The notes under the pieces: model-generated
Databases searched by the model: none
What the model was told of the DNA's origin: nothing
Seen by the model: the letters and a program-made list of their open reading frames with translations, nothing else
In this document: positions 8,636 to 17,939 of the stretch, piece after piece
How the letters are laid out: every line of letters begins with the position of its first letter
How positions within the stretch are numbered: the stretch's first letter is position 1
Assembly (NCBI GenBank): GCA_910585285.1
Contig: CAJUDL010000005.1
Coordinates: 1-64,000, forward strand
Reading direction: 5' to 3'
DNA from: an uncultured Muribaculaceae bacterium
Lineage (GTDB): Bacteria > Bacteroidota > Bacteroidia > Bacteroidales > Muribaculaceae
DNA length: 64,000 bases
Translations under genes and position numbers: made by a program

Positions 8636-10189
8636 TTACTTTATTAATTTACTCAGTTTAACATTATCAAGGTGCCAGCGGTATGTCTTGGTACTTTTAA
8701 GTTGCGAATCCGCATTTCTAATGGTGATTTTGCTATCTTTATCTAAAGATTTACCTTTAAATTCTATCTTTATATTAGTCCATGCCATTTGGGAATTGTC
8801 AGGTAATGCAAAGCTTGGAACTTCATATTCTGTCTTCTCGCCACCAGTTTCAAGCACAACAACCAACTCTGTGGGATCGAAAACTCCACTACCCTGCCTT
8901 TGAGTGCATAAATCCATCGATAGTGAAATTCCTTCTACTTTCCCTTCAAGAGATTGAAGCTTCGGTAAAACAACTCCTCCCTGATATTTACCTTTACCAA
9001 ACTTAAGATAATTACGCTGAATATATATACAATCACCATCAGGCTCTCCAGCAGCGTGCCATCTTAAGAAATCATATCCTCTTTCTTTAAGTTCTTGTTC
9101 AGCGGTTCGTCCTTCAATCAAACATTTTTCAGATGTAATCTGAGGTTGTGTTGTTGATTTCATATCTGATCCAACTATATCTGCCGCCGGTTTTGCTCCA
9201 TTTTCATTTCCCAGAGCTGACCAAGACTCAAGATATTCGAAATCATCGAAGAAATAGACTTCTTCATTTGTCTCTTCTCCCTCAGCACCGAGATCTACAA
9301 CCTCAGAAGGAATAACTTTAATAACAGGGGCTGCTGTCCCTGCATAGAAGCCGGTCATTTGTATTTTATGTCCGGCAAGTTTATTCAATTTTAGCTCAGA
9401 TGAGGCATCTTCAGGATAGACACCACAGTTCTGACCTTCAACAGAAATTACACTACCATCAAATGAACCTGTTACAGATACAAATGTAAGTGTGTTATAT
9501 TTCGTTTTGTCCAGGTTCTCTGTAATATCTACAGCCGTTAATGTAGGAACAGTCCCAATTCCAGCATCGGTCATCCTCTCTCCATTGAGGAAAGAGAATT
9601 TCATATTGTCAGTAGCCTTTTCGCCTTGCAGATTGAATTTCTGCCCTACTGTTACTGGCAATACCGGATTTTTAATATATACAAAGCTGTTACCATCGGT
9701 TGCTACAAGACCTTTTCCCCCATTTAAGACAACGGTCAACCCTTTCACAGAGACAACAGTGCCATTGTCAATTGTCAAAGCCTGGTTAAGAGTCATGTCC
9801 TCCAAATCACGAAATTTATCACCACCCTGACTGACTTTAACTTTGGTAACACTCCAGATATTACGACCTTTAAATATCACCTCTGCGGTTCTTGGCTTGT
9901 CCTCCGCGTTATCTCTATAATTTGGAGCCGCATAAACTGTTACTTCTGTCTGTCCTGCATGTCCGGTAGCAGGAGTTACAGTAATCCATTCAGGAGCTTC
10001 GGACACCCAGTCGCCATCTGATGTAACGGTGAACATCTGTCCATATTCGCCCGGTTCGGATGTAAAGTCAAGATTCGAAACACTGGTGAGTACTGCTCTC
10101 GACAAATTAGTCTCGTCATCCTTGCAGGATGTAATTACGCATCCCATCAAGGCGACAATGGCGAAAACAAATATATTAAATTTTTTCAT
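8636..10189 (-). CDS. BACON-domain surface lipoprotein of the susCD2 unit
   Basis: Lipoprotein of 517 residues, lipobox ITSC (Cys22) followed by KDDE, a classic surface-export signal of Bacteroidetes. Same domain order as the paralogue at 4909-6459: BACON-like (VTSDGDWVSEAPEWITVTPA), two beta-rich OB/DUF5689-like segments (GLVATDGNSFVYI, GHKIQMTGFYAG), and a C-terminal jelly-roll-like domain (VYFFDDFEYLESW to WHLDNVKLSKL). Last gene of the minus-strand operon, 39 bp after susD2. Presumably a ligand-binding accessory of the uptake system; no catalytic residues are apparent. Confidence 0.8.
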   Translation of the reverse strand: MKKFNIFVFAIVALMGCVITSCKDDETNLSRAVLTSVSNLDFTSEPGEYGQMFTVTSDGDWVSEAPEWITVTPATGHAGQTEVTVYAAPNYRDNAEDKPRTAEVIFKGRNIWSVTKVKVSQGGDKFRDLEDMTLNQALTIDNGTVVSVKGLTVVLNGGKGLVATDGNSFVYIKNPVLPVTVGQKFNLQGEKATDNMKFSFLNGERMTDAGIGTVPTLTAVDITENLDKTKYNTLTFVSVTGSFDGSVISVEGQNCGVYPEDASSELKLNKLAGHKIQMTGFYAGTAAPVIKVIPSEVVDLGAEGEETNEEVYFFDDFEYLESWSALGNENGAKPAADIVGSDMKSTTQPQITSEKCLIEGRTAEQELKERGYDFLRWHAAGEPDGDCIYIQRNYLKFGKGKYQGGVVLPKLQSLEGKVEGISLSMDLCTQRQGSGVFDPTELVVVLETGGEKTEYEVPSFALPDNSQMAWTNIKIEFKGKSLDKDSKITIRNADSQLKSTKTYRWHLDNVKLSKLIK

Positions 10190-10228
10190 ATTATTGACAT
10201 TCTATAGATTTGCAATAAAGCTGTAAAC

Positions 10229-12046
10229 TTACCAGCCTGGATTTTGTTCAAGATTGGGATTGAGGCTAATCTCATCTGTAGGAATAGGATAGAGATAGTC
10301 GCGCTTTTCATTAAATCCCTGACGTGTCTGCCCCCTATGATTGTCGAGATAGCCTGAGTTACCATCGGTAAAGAATCTGTCTTTGCCCATCTCATACAAC
10401 TTAGCACCAGCCGGCACTTTAGGATTAGCGGCACCATTGGCTTTAAACACTACATCTGCTTTACCGTTGCCTGACAAGTCATATTCTCCCGGACCGGGAA
10501 AATATTGTCCAAGAAGAGGCTGGTCGATCATTTTGCCGCATTTCCAACGCATGAGGTCATACCATCTACGACCCTCCTGAACAAGTTCGATTGCACGCTC
10601 GCGACGAATCTCAAGAATCACTCCTTTATTATCTCCGGTTACATTGAAATATCCGGATTCCGGACTAATATCTCCATCAAGATAGGGATCCGGATTGGAA
10701 TTCGCCTCTGTCATTTTCAGTGTTCCTGTCATTCCAACACGTTTGCGAAGAGCATTAACGGTCTTGTCTATATCTGTCTGAGTAAGCGTCCCAAGTTCGG
10801 CTTTTGCTTCAGCGAAGTTAAGAAGAACCTCAGCATAGCGGAATTCGGGGAGATCGTTGGAACTCATATTATTCTTATCCATATTGATGGAACCCATTTT
10901 GGATTGTCCCACAAATTTTATCGGATGATAACCAGTCAAAGATATTGACAAGTCTGCCGGAAGAATAGTCTTTGCTCCAATCCTATGATAGCCGTATCCT
11001 CTAATGGATTGAGTCAAACGTGGGTCTCTGTTTTTTATTTCCTCGCCAAACTGCATTTGTTGCCATCCGGGGATATCCGTGAAGCGTTTGCCATTCTTCA
11101 TAAGATAAGTGCAAACGAATTTGCGGGTATATCCTGGCTGTCCCTGCGTTGATACAAGAGTATGGGCGTTTGCATTGTGGAGCACTTTTGCTCCCTGGGC
11201 ATATTTTACGGAAAGAATGAATTCATCCGGATTTGCATCTTGTTCTGCAAACAGCATCATATAATCCTCCTCCGGCTTGTTGGTTGTATATAGACTGTAT
11301 TTGCCGTATTTACCGCTCATTAGTTTTTCAGACGCATCCACGCACTGCTTTAAGTAATACTGCCAGTCGTGACCTTCTAAAGATATTCCGTGATATTTTC
11401 TAAAAGTTCCTTCAAAAAGGCAGAAGCTTGATTTTAATGCAAGTGCGGCTCCTTGGGTAATCCTATAGGGGATAAGTTTCTCTTTTTCTTTTGTATTAAG
11501 ATGCTCAATTGCATAATCTATATCTTCGAGCATCTTTGTCATAATGAACTCTCGTGAGTCGCGGGGTGCATAGAGGAGTGGATCTCCTTTATCAAGTTGA
11601 CGGTCAACCCATGGAACATCGCCAAATCTTCTTACTTTCTGGAAATAGAAGTATGCCCGGAAAAATTTACACACAGCCGTGTAATATTCCACATTTTCTT
11701 TTGGCCACTGATCCACATACTCAAGCATGGTGTTGATTCTGCGCAGTGGGCTCCAAGTCCACCCACCTCCCGAGGCAGGTACATTACGATACGTTCCACC
11801 CTTCATAACTGCCGACAACACATCGTTTATTTTACAGTCATCTTGCTCCTCAAAACATGGATTATTATCCATTGCGTTTACGAGAATTGCTTCATAAAAC
11901 TGCTTGGTGAAGAGCTCCAACTGCTGTTCAGTCGTGAACGCATCTTCAATCTTAATCTTGTCCTTTGGTTCAAGGTCAAGCGCGTCATCACAAGATGAGA
12001 GCGCAACCATGCACATTAAAGGAATAATATATAATAACTTTTTCAT
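10229..12046 (-). CDS. SusD/RagB family surface lipoprotein (susD2)
   Basis: Protein of 605 residues with signal peptide and lipobox LSSC (Cys19), then DDA. It carries the RagB/SusD C-terminal signature (VILEIRRERAIELVQEGRRW, YDLMRWKCG, YPIPTDEISLNPNLEQNPGW). It follows susC2 after 19 bp, the same gap as in the first unit. Very similar to the protein at 3067-4878, including long shared runs around FFRAYFYF and ALALKS. It forms the lid of the SusC2 transporter. The ligand is unknown. Confidence 0.95.
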   Translation of the reverse strand: MKKLLYIIPLMCMVALSSCDDALDLEPKDKIKIEDAFTTEQQLELFTKQFYEAILVNAMDNNPCFEEQDDCKINDVLSAVMKGGTYRNVPASGGGWTWSPLRRINTMLEYVDQWPKENVEYYTAVCKFFRAYFYFQKVRRFGDVPWVDRQLDKGDPLLYAPRDSREFIMTKMLEDIDYAIEHLNTKEKEKLIPYRITQGAALALKSSFCLFEGTFRKYHGISLEGHDWQYYLKQCVDASEKLMSGKYGKYSLYTTNKPEEDYMMLFAEQDANPDEFILSVKYAQGAKVLHNANAHTLVSTQGQPGYTRKFVCTYLMKNGKRFTDIPGWQQMQFGEEIKNRDPRLTQSIRGYGYHRIGAKTILPADLSISLTGYHPIKFVGQSKMGSINMDKNNMSSNDLPEFRYAEVLLNFAEAKAELGTLTQTDIDKTVNALRKRVGMTGTLKMTEANSNPDPYLDGDISPESGYFNVTGDNKGVILEIRRERAIELVQEGRRWYDLMRWKCGKMIDQPLLGQYFPGPGEYDLSGNGKADVVFKANGAANPKVPAGAKLYEMGKDRFFTDGNSGYLDNHRGQTRQGFNEKRDYLYPIPTDEISLNPNLEQNPGW

Positions 12047-12065
12047 TATTTCTGAAATTAAAGTT

Positions 12066-15000
12066 TTAGAATGTTACGTCCAGACCAAACATGAAACTCT
12101 TCGACCATGGATAATATTTTTCTGAAGAGTCTCCACTTTTTGTTCCTGCACCCTCCGGATCAACATATTTAGTATTCTTTTTAAGAGGTGACCAGTAGCA
12201 CAGATTCTCTGCCGTAAAATAGATACGAACTTTTTCCATCAATGCCTTTTTAGTCCATTTCTTCGGCAACGTATATCCCACTGTCAAATTCTTAAAGCGA
12301 AGATAACGGAGATTCTGAAGATATCTGTCATTCACAAATTTATCGCTTCTGACAGTTCCCGAGGTGGCTGCATAAGCCATTGGACGGGGGAAATATGCAT
12401 TCGGATTGTCTTCCCTCCAGATTTTGTCTTTAAAGTCAGTCGGGATGAATGTGGTGTAAGGATAAGAATAACATCCCCAGAAATCCATATTATGTCCATC
12501 AGGATACCAATAATGATTACCGGTGCCCTGAAAGAATGCACTCACGTCAAAACCGAAGTAGTTGATATTAGCACGGAAACCATATTGAAGATGCGCAAGT
12601 TTATTACCCAATTTTACGCGGTCTCCCGGTTCATCGACGGTATTCTTGCCTATGCCTATTTTACCATCGCCATCAAGATCGAGATACTTGACATCTCCTG
12701 CTGTCCATCCATCGCCAATTCTATTGGCTACATATGAAAGATCCACGTCATTTGCATACTGTTGAGCTTCTTCTTCACTCTGGAATAGACCTCCTATGCG
12801 GAATCCCCAGATTTCACCAAGTTCCATTCCAACATAATAATCCTTTGCAAAAGTCTTGTTAGGATTATCGTATTTGGTTATTTTGCTGTTGTAATCAGAA
12901 ATATTGAATCCTATGCCATAGGAAAATTCATTGTCAAAGAGTTTAAATGAATCGTTCCAGTTAAGAGTCAGTTCATAACCTTTTGTACGAAGGTCAGCAA
13001 CATTCATATTAGGAGAATTTGCGCCATAGACTCCAGGAAGCGCTACACCAGGAGCAAGCATATCCTTTGTATCACGGATATAAAGATCAAGGGTTGCTGA
13101 TAATCTGTTGTTAAAGAATCCCAAATCAAGACCCAAATCCCACTGCTCTGTCTTCTCCCATGTCAAGCCATCTTCGATAGGCGACTGAAGTGTCAAATAT
13201 GATGCAGCTTGATTTTCCGTGAAGGTATATTTGTCAAGTTTTCCTACTGACATCAACCTATACATCGTATAGTAGTCGGACACATTCTGGTTTCCGAGAC
13301 TACCAAAAGAAGCACGAATCTTTCCGTTGCTCCATATTGGTTGCAATGGCTCAAAGAATTTCTCTTCAGAGAATCGCCATCCGATAGAACCAGAAGGGAA
13401 CCATCCCCATCTATTACCTTTTGCGAATCGAGAAGAACCGTCATATCTGCCTGAAAGTTCTACAAGATACTTACCCATATAGTCGTAATTAATACGTCCA
13501 AAGATACCTTGAAGAGAATATTGGTTTTGTCCTCCTTCAACCGATGATATAATCTGCTCATCATCATTGGGTCCGGCAAGATTGAAATCACTCAGATCGT
13601 TAGTAATTATATTCTCGGCTCTTGCATATACCTTTTTATAATTGCGTGTTTCGTAATTATAACCGGCGACAACCGTGAGATTATGAGCATCTTTGAAAGT
13701 ATCTTTATAGGTTACAAGTCCGTTGGCTGAATAATAATTATAAGTTCCTACACTCTCTTGCAAATCGTTCTGACCTGCACCGGTAACATAATAAGACATT
13801 TCTTCACCCGGATTTGTGCGATACGGAAGGTTAGAACGACGAGTTGTATTTCTGTTCTGATAGAAACGATAAGTGAAGTCTCCACTGAATGTCAATTGAG
13901 GAATCGGAGAATAATTTACACGCGTTGTATTGGTGAAGTCAGTGCGACGCTCAGTCGATGGACTTTTAGCCTCCGTATACAGGATATGACGACCATTCGC
14001 CAGATTATAATTCTGATACGGTGTCGAGAATATATATGATCCATCAGGATTAGTCAACGGATAGCAAGCAAGAGCATGGCGGGCAGTACCCTGCATTGCA
14101 CTTTCAATACCACCTTGGTAATTATATGTTGAACCATAAAACGATGTGTTATTCTGGACGTTTATCCATTTATTGACAGGGAAATCAATTTTTGCACGGA
14201 GATTGTATTTCTTGAATTTGTCATTTTTTATCTTGATAATGCCATCATGAAAATTCAATCCTCCTGAAAGATAGTAACGTATTTTTTTGATTCCTCCACT
14301 CAAGGAGACATTATGCTGCTGCTGGAAATATTTATCATTGTAAAGAGTGTGATACCAGTCTGTGTTGGCATAATATTTCCAACGTTCCTTTCCACCAACA
14401 GTTTCCGTCACAACCCACGGACGATCGGGATTCTCAGTCTTGTCGTTCACACGAGCAAGAAGTTCGCGCATATCCTGATCGTTGTATTGGATATATTGCT
14501 TGCCGGCGCCATTGGCAGCCTCCCAAAACTTGTTTACCAAATATACCGACCAGTAGCCGGTAGTTTCATAGTCCGTTGAGGTTGTAGGCTCTTCCCATCC
14601 GAAACGCCCATTGTAACGGACAGTTGCTTTACCTTCTTTCTCACTACCGTTTTTGGTTGTGACAAGAATCACACCGAATGCTGCACGCGCACCATATACG
14701 GCTGCTGCTGATGCATCCTTGATAACAGAGATTGAAGCAACATCATTGGGATTCACATTGTCGATCTCACCGATTGAACCATCAATTAAAACTAAAGGTT
14801 GGATATTACCGTCTGTTCCGTTAATTGATGCCATACCACGTATATTTAGTGTCGGTGAGGAACCTGGGACACCTGAAGAGGTGGTAACATTAAGACCGGC
14901 TACTGATCCCTGGAGCATGTTGGAGATGGTGGCTGCGGGACGGTCCTCGAGGCTCTTGCCGTCGACGGAGGCGACGGCGCCGGTGAGGTTCACCTTCTTC

Positions 15001-15344
15001 TGCGTGCCGTAGCCGATAACCACGGTCTCCTCAAGGGTCTGTGCGTCTTCCTTGAGCACGATCCTGAGGTCGTTCTGGCCTGCGGCGACCTTAACCTGCT
15101 GGGTCTGGTAGCCCACGTAAACGATCTTCAGCGTAGCCTGTCCGTCAGGCACCTGAAGTGAGAATCTGCCGTCGATGTCGGTCATGCAGCCCGTGCGGCT
15201 CTTCTCCAACATCACGCTGACTCCGATCAGCGGCTCCCCCGCTTCATCGGTGATGGTGCCCCGAACCTCCCGGCTCGCCGCCAGTATCGGCAGGCTCGCC
15301 AGAACAGACACCACCAAAAGAATTAGTCTTCTGACTTGTTTCAT
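12066..15344 (-). CDS. SusC-like TonB-dependent receptor (susC2)
   Basis: Complete 1092-residue receptor: signal peptide (1 to about 22), carboxypeptidase-regulatory-like domain (about 25-100; VRGTITDEAGEPLIGVSV, KIVYVGYQTQQVKV), TonB-dependent signature VVIGYGTQKKVNLTGAV (about 108-124), plug, then barrel to a terminal Phe. There is no N-terminal STN domain, so signalling through an anti-sigma factor is not expected. The first 400 bases are strikingly GC-rich (14941-15000 has 41 G+C in 60) while the body is AT-rich (14221-14280 has 18 in 60), so the 5' end behaves like a separate cassette. It follows the phosphoesterase gene by 115 bp and precedes susD2. Confidence 0.95.
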   Translation of the reverse strand: MKQVRRLILLVVSVLASLPILAASREVRGTITDEAGEPLIGVSVMLEKSRTGCMTDIDGRFSLQVPDGQATLKIVYVGYQTQQVKVAAGQNDLRIVLKEDAQTLEETVVIGYGTQKKVNLTGAVASVDGKSLEDRPAATISNMLQGSVAGLNVTTSSGVPGSSPTLNIRGMASINGTDGNIQPLVLIDGSIGEIDNVNPNDVASISVIKDASAAAVYGARAAFGVILVTTKNGSEKEGKATVRYNGRFGWEEPTTSTDYETTGYWSVYLVNKFWEAANGAGKQYIQYNDQDMRELLARVNDKTENPDRPWVVTETVGGKERWKYYANTDWYHTLYNDKYFQQQHNVSLSGGIKKIRYYLSGGLNFHDGIIKIKNDKFKKYNLRAKIDFPVNKWINVQNNTSFYGSTYNYQGGIESAMQGTARHALACYPLTNPDGSYIFSTPYQNYNLANGRHILYTEAKSPSTERRTDFTNTTRVNYSPIPQLTFSGDFTYRFYQNRNTTRRSNLPYRTNPGEEMSYYVTGAGQNDLQESVGTYNYYSANGLVTYKDTFKDAHNLTVVAGYNYETRNYKKVYARAENIITNDLSDFNLAGPNDDEQIISSVEGGQNQYSLQGIFGRINYDYMGKYLVELSGRYDGSSRFAKGNRWGWFPSGSIGWRFSEEKFFEPLQPIWSNGKIRASFGSLGNQNVSDYYTMYRLMSVGKLDKYTFTENQAASYLTLQSPIEDGLTWEKTEQWDLGLDLGFFNNRLSATLDLYIRDTKDMLAPGVALPGVYGANSPNMNVADLRTKGYELTLNWNDSFKLFDNEFSYGIGFNISDYNSKITKYDNPNKTFAKDYYVGMELGEIWGFRIGGLFQSEEEAQQYANDVDLSYVANRIGDGWTAGDVKYLDLDGDGKIGIGKNTVDEPGDRVKLGNKLAHLQYGFRANINYFGFDVSAFFQGTGNHYWYPDGHNMDFWGCYSYPYTTFIPTDFKDKIWREDNPNAYFPRPMAYAATSGTVRSDKFVNDRYLQNLRYLRFKNLTVGYTLPKKWTKKALMEKVRIYFTAENLCYWSPLKKNTKYVDPEGAGTKSGDSSEKYYPWSKSFMFGLDVTF
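14977..15097 (-). repeat. Right arm of inverted susC 5' repeat
   Basis: Inverted, almost perfect copy of bases 1-121 (three differences by eye). The arm may extend to the start of susC2, because the matching part of susC1 lies outside the window. Confidence 0.85.
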
Positions 15345-15400
15345 AAGGTAGGTATTAGTAAGTAAAAAATATGTTTTCCAATGGAAAGATAGATTCAGGA

Positions 15401-15461
15401 GAGTTATTGGGTCTCAAAAAGATAAAACCTTAAGACCCCAATAACTTCCCCCCAAGTTATT
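15401..15461 (-). promoter_or_regulatory. Alternative hairpins between phosphoesterase gene and susC2
   Basis: On the minus-strand transcript, AATAACTT (15461-15454) can pair with AAGTTATT (15447-15440) across a loop of six G. The same AAGTTATT plus GGGGTCT (15447-15433) can instead pair with AGACCCAATAACTC (15414-15401), about 14 bp with one bulged base. The two structures exclude each other. No clear T-run follows either one, so a terminator role is not proven; attenuation or mRNA processing that sets the susC2 level is possible. Confidence 0.45.
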
Positions 15462-17496
15462 ACTTGATGTTTATTCTATAGGTATCAACATTGAATGCCT
15501 TTGGACGCTGCATATTTTCAGTCCAAACATGTCCGAATTCATCTTTCACGGTAATGATAAGATCGGTATCTGCATCCGGGGCAACCACTTTATAGAAGTG
15601 ATGACGATTCTGAACTGTTCCGATAGGAGCACTTGTTGTTGTAGCTGAATTCCAGCGAGGGGCAGTGCTCCACTTTGTCTGAACCGGATCATAAGCACTT
15701 ACATGCTTAACTTCAAGATCTTTGCCATCAGCTGTCTTCACTGTGACTTTCCATCTCGAATTCTGCGCCCACACGTTAATTAGAACCTCATTGCGCTGAA
15801 CCCCGTCATATGATCCGATAATTTTGCTGAAAGAAGACTTCATTTTAGCGTCCGTGAGAAGAGGCACTTCTGTATCGAGTGAGAATTTTATGTTATTCAG
15901 ATCATAAGATCTAAACTGGAAATCCTCATCTTTTCCGCAGCATTTATATACCCATTTTATATCCTTACCGGATATATCCCATACGCCATAACCGGAAGGT
16001 GTGCCGTCGGTTGCCTGAAGCAGACCCGGTGTCTTGGCTCCTGACCACCACCAGTCAGAACATATGGCAGAAAGATTATGTTCGTAAATATTTCTGCCTT
16101 CAGTTATTGCATCTTCCGGCACCACATTATAGCTACGATGCGTATGACCTGTCACATAATGCACGTTATAGCCATCAAATGCAGCCAGAAGACGATCAGT
16201 TTCAGCCATATTCTTGCTGAATGCATCAGGTCCGACAGTTGCGAATACGGGGACATGCATCATTACCAACACCGGAGTAGATTTGTCAACATAGGAAAGA
16301 TCCTTTGCGACCCAGTCAAACTGAGGATCGTAGAAATAGCCTGCATATTGTCTTCCTCCTTCACTCGGTTCTGATCTATTCACCAAGCCATCTCCTTTGA
16401 CATATCTTGAGCATTCAACGTCATCAAGCACAATGTAGTGAACGCCTCCGATGTTGAATGAATAATAGGGAGGTGCGATCGAAGCGGTAAAAGGAGTCTT
16501 GGCACCGCTTAATCCAAAATTACCACCTCCATTCATGTCGTTGTCATGATTGCCAATGGTATGGAACATTGTCAAACCGGAACTGATCTCCTTGTTAATA
16601 TATTCCACATAATTTGACGGCATGAATTTATTGTCATACCAATAAAGATCCCAGGTCATATCACCGAGCGTGATACCATAGATAGGAGCATTCTTATGAG
16701 AATTGACATAAGAATTGATATCGGAGGCAACTTTTTCGAACTGCCCCATATCGTTGTTTGACTTGCCATTGCCCCTGTTGCCTATGTGCATGTCTCCGAA
16801 AAAGAGCACCTTGTAATTTGTCTGGTCAACCTTCTTCAATGTGAAGCTCTTATTCTCGGGGAGGTCATTGGCTGTGTTCAGAGTCTTGTAATGTTCAGGG
16901 AACACACCATTTTGTGAGCATTCATACCCGGAAGGAACCGAGATAAATACAAAACCATGTTCTTTCTTGGATTTGAGTTGATAGATACCTTTTGCATCGG
17001 TGGTGGTCACTTCAACGCCGTCGCTGACAACAACGCCGGCTATCGGACCTTCAGCTGATTCAACAACGCCATATACCGTTGTGCCGGGTTGAATCTCGAT
17101 TTTGGCAGCCACGACATTGATTGTCAGGTTACCGATCTTAACGCGACGTTCTCCGCGTTTAACATTCAGTTCGTAAGTTCCTGCAACAAAATCGCCTGGA
17201 AGTTTGAAGCAGAAATGATCGGCGGCTGCCTCTGTAACTGCGCAAGCCTTGATTGCACCACCCTGTATCAGGTAAATCTGATCTGAGGTCTGGAGTGTGT
17301 TCTCTCCATCGATACGGCAATCTTCCCCTTTTACAACATCAACACTCGAAGGGAGGGTAACTTTGATTTCAGTGGCGTTGGAACCTCCATTAGGATTTTC
17401 AGGTTCTTTCGGATCATCTCCGCAGCTAACAAAAGCCAATGATACGAAAGTCAACACCAAAGTTGCCTGCAAGAGGCAAAGGAGTTTCTTTGTCAT
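15460..17496 (-). CDS. Calcineurin-like phosphoesterase lipoprotein
   Basis: Lipoprotein of 678 residues, lipobox FVSC (Cys25) then GDD, likely on the cell surface. It has an N-terminal beta domain, a carboxypeptidase-like domain at about 138-190 (TVYGVVESAEGPIAGVVVSD) and a metallophosphoesterase core with all expected motifs: GDMHIG (Asp235, His237), GDM (Asp279), GNHD (316-318), MMHVP (His414) and GHTH (His451, His453). A C-terminal beta domain follows. This layout matches the Bacteroidetes MetallophosN/MetallophosC proteins. First gene of the susCD2 operon, so it probably removes phosphate or cleaves phosphodiesters on the ligand of that system. The substrate is unknown. Confidence 0.9.
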   Translation of the reverse strand: MTKKLLCLLQATLVLTFVSLAFVSCGDDPKEPENPNGGSNATEIKVTLPSSVDVVKGEDCRIDGENTLQTSDQIYLIQGGAIKACAVTEAAADHFCFKLPGDFVAGTYELNVKRGERRVKIGNLTINVVAAKIEIQPGTTVYGVVESAEGPIAGVVVSDGVEVTTTDAKGIYQLKSKKEHGFVFISVPSGYECSQNGVFPEHYKTLNTANDLPENKSFTLKKVDQTNYKVLFFGDMHIGNRGNGKSNNDMGQFEKVASDINSYVNSHKNAPIYGITLGDMTWDLYWYDNKFMPSNYVEYINKEISSGLTMFHTIGNHDNDMNGGGNFGLSGAKTPFTASIAPPYYSFNIGGVHYIVLDDVECSRYVKGDGLVNRSEPSEGGRQYAGYFYDPQFDWVAKDLSYVDKSTPVLVMMHVPVFATVGPDAFSKNMAETDRLLAAFDGYNVHYVTGHTHRSYNVVPEDAITEGRNIYEHNLSAICSDWWWSGAKTPGLLQATDGTPSGYGVWDISGKDIKWVYKCCGKDEDFQFRSYDLNNIKFSLDTEVPLLTDAKMKSSFSKIIGSYDGVQRNEVLINVWAQNSRWKVTVKTADGKDLEVKHVSAYDPVQTKWSTAPRWNSATTTSAPIGTVQNRHHFYKVVAPDADTDLIITVKDEFGHVWTENMQRPKAFNVDTYRINIK

Positions 17497-17739
17497 GATT
17501 TGCTATTAATTATTATTCTAAGGTTAGTGTTTTGTTTACTTATATTTAAGGTTTCAAAATTACAACATCTTAATTCAGTGTATATTACATGCACAAATCT
17601 CTAATTTAGAGTTTACTTTGAAATATAAAATGCACTAATAGGTGTTAAATTTTGCGTAAATTTATATCAAAATTTCGTTTGGTGCAAATTTTTACACAAA
17701 AAATGTTTCGAAACGTAAATTTTAAGTTAAATTTATTAA
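17497..17739. other. AT-rich upstream region of the phosphoesterase-susCD2 operon
   Basis: No gene is visible. A minus-strand TAATTTTG box (17562-17555) matches the Bacteroides -7 element, but no good TTTG lies 19-21 bases upstream of it. The palindrome TTTCGAAA occurs near 17706-17713. This region probably holds the operon promoter and operator. Confidence 0.35.
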
Positions 17740-17936
17740 TTTAAGTTTCGCAAGCTTCAACTTAAAGTTTATGAGTTTATAAGTTTAAAAGTTTATCTGA
17801 TTCGACTTGGATTTATAGCACGGTTATTTAGACTTTATATACTAATTATTTAGCCGCGAGCAATAAACTTATCAACTGCATACTACGCAATTAAAACTAT
17901 AAACTTCGAAAAACCTATATGCTACCCAACTTTAAC
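17740..17936 (+). repeat. MITE-like element, copy A (degenerate right end)
   Basis: Starts with TTTAAGTTTCGCAAGC, then repeated AGTTTA units. The right half (ATAAACTTATCAACTGC, AAACTATAAACTTC) is decayed and lacks the usual GCTTGCGAAAGTTGA end. It lies directly downstream of the S23 gene. Left flank is ATTTATTAA (17731-17739). Confidence 0.8.
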
Positions 17937-17939
17937 AAA

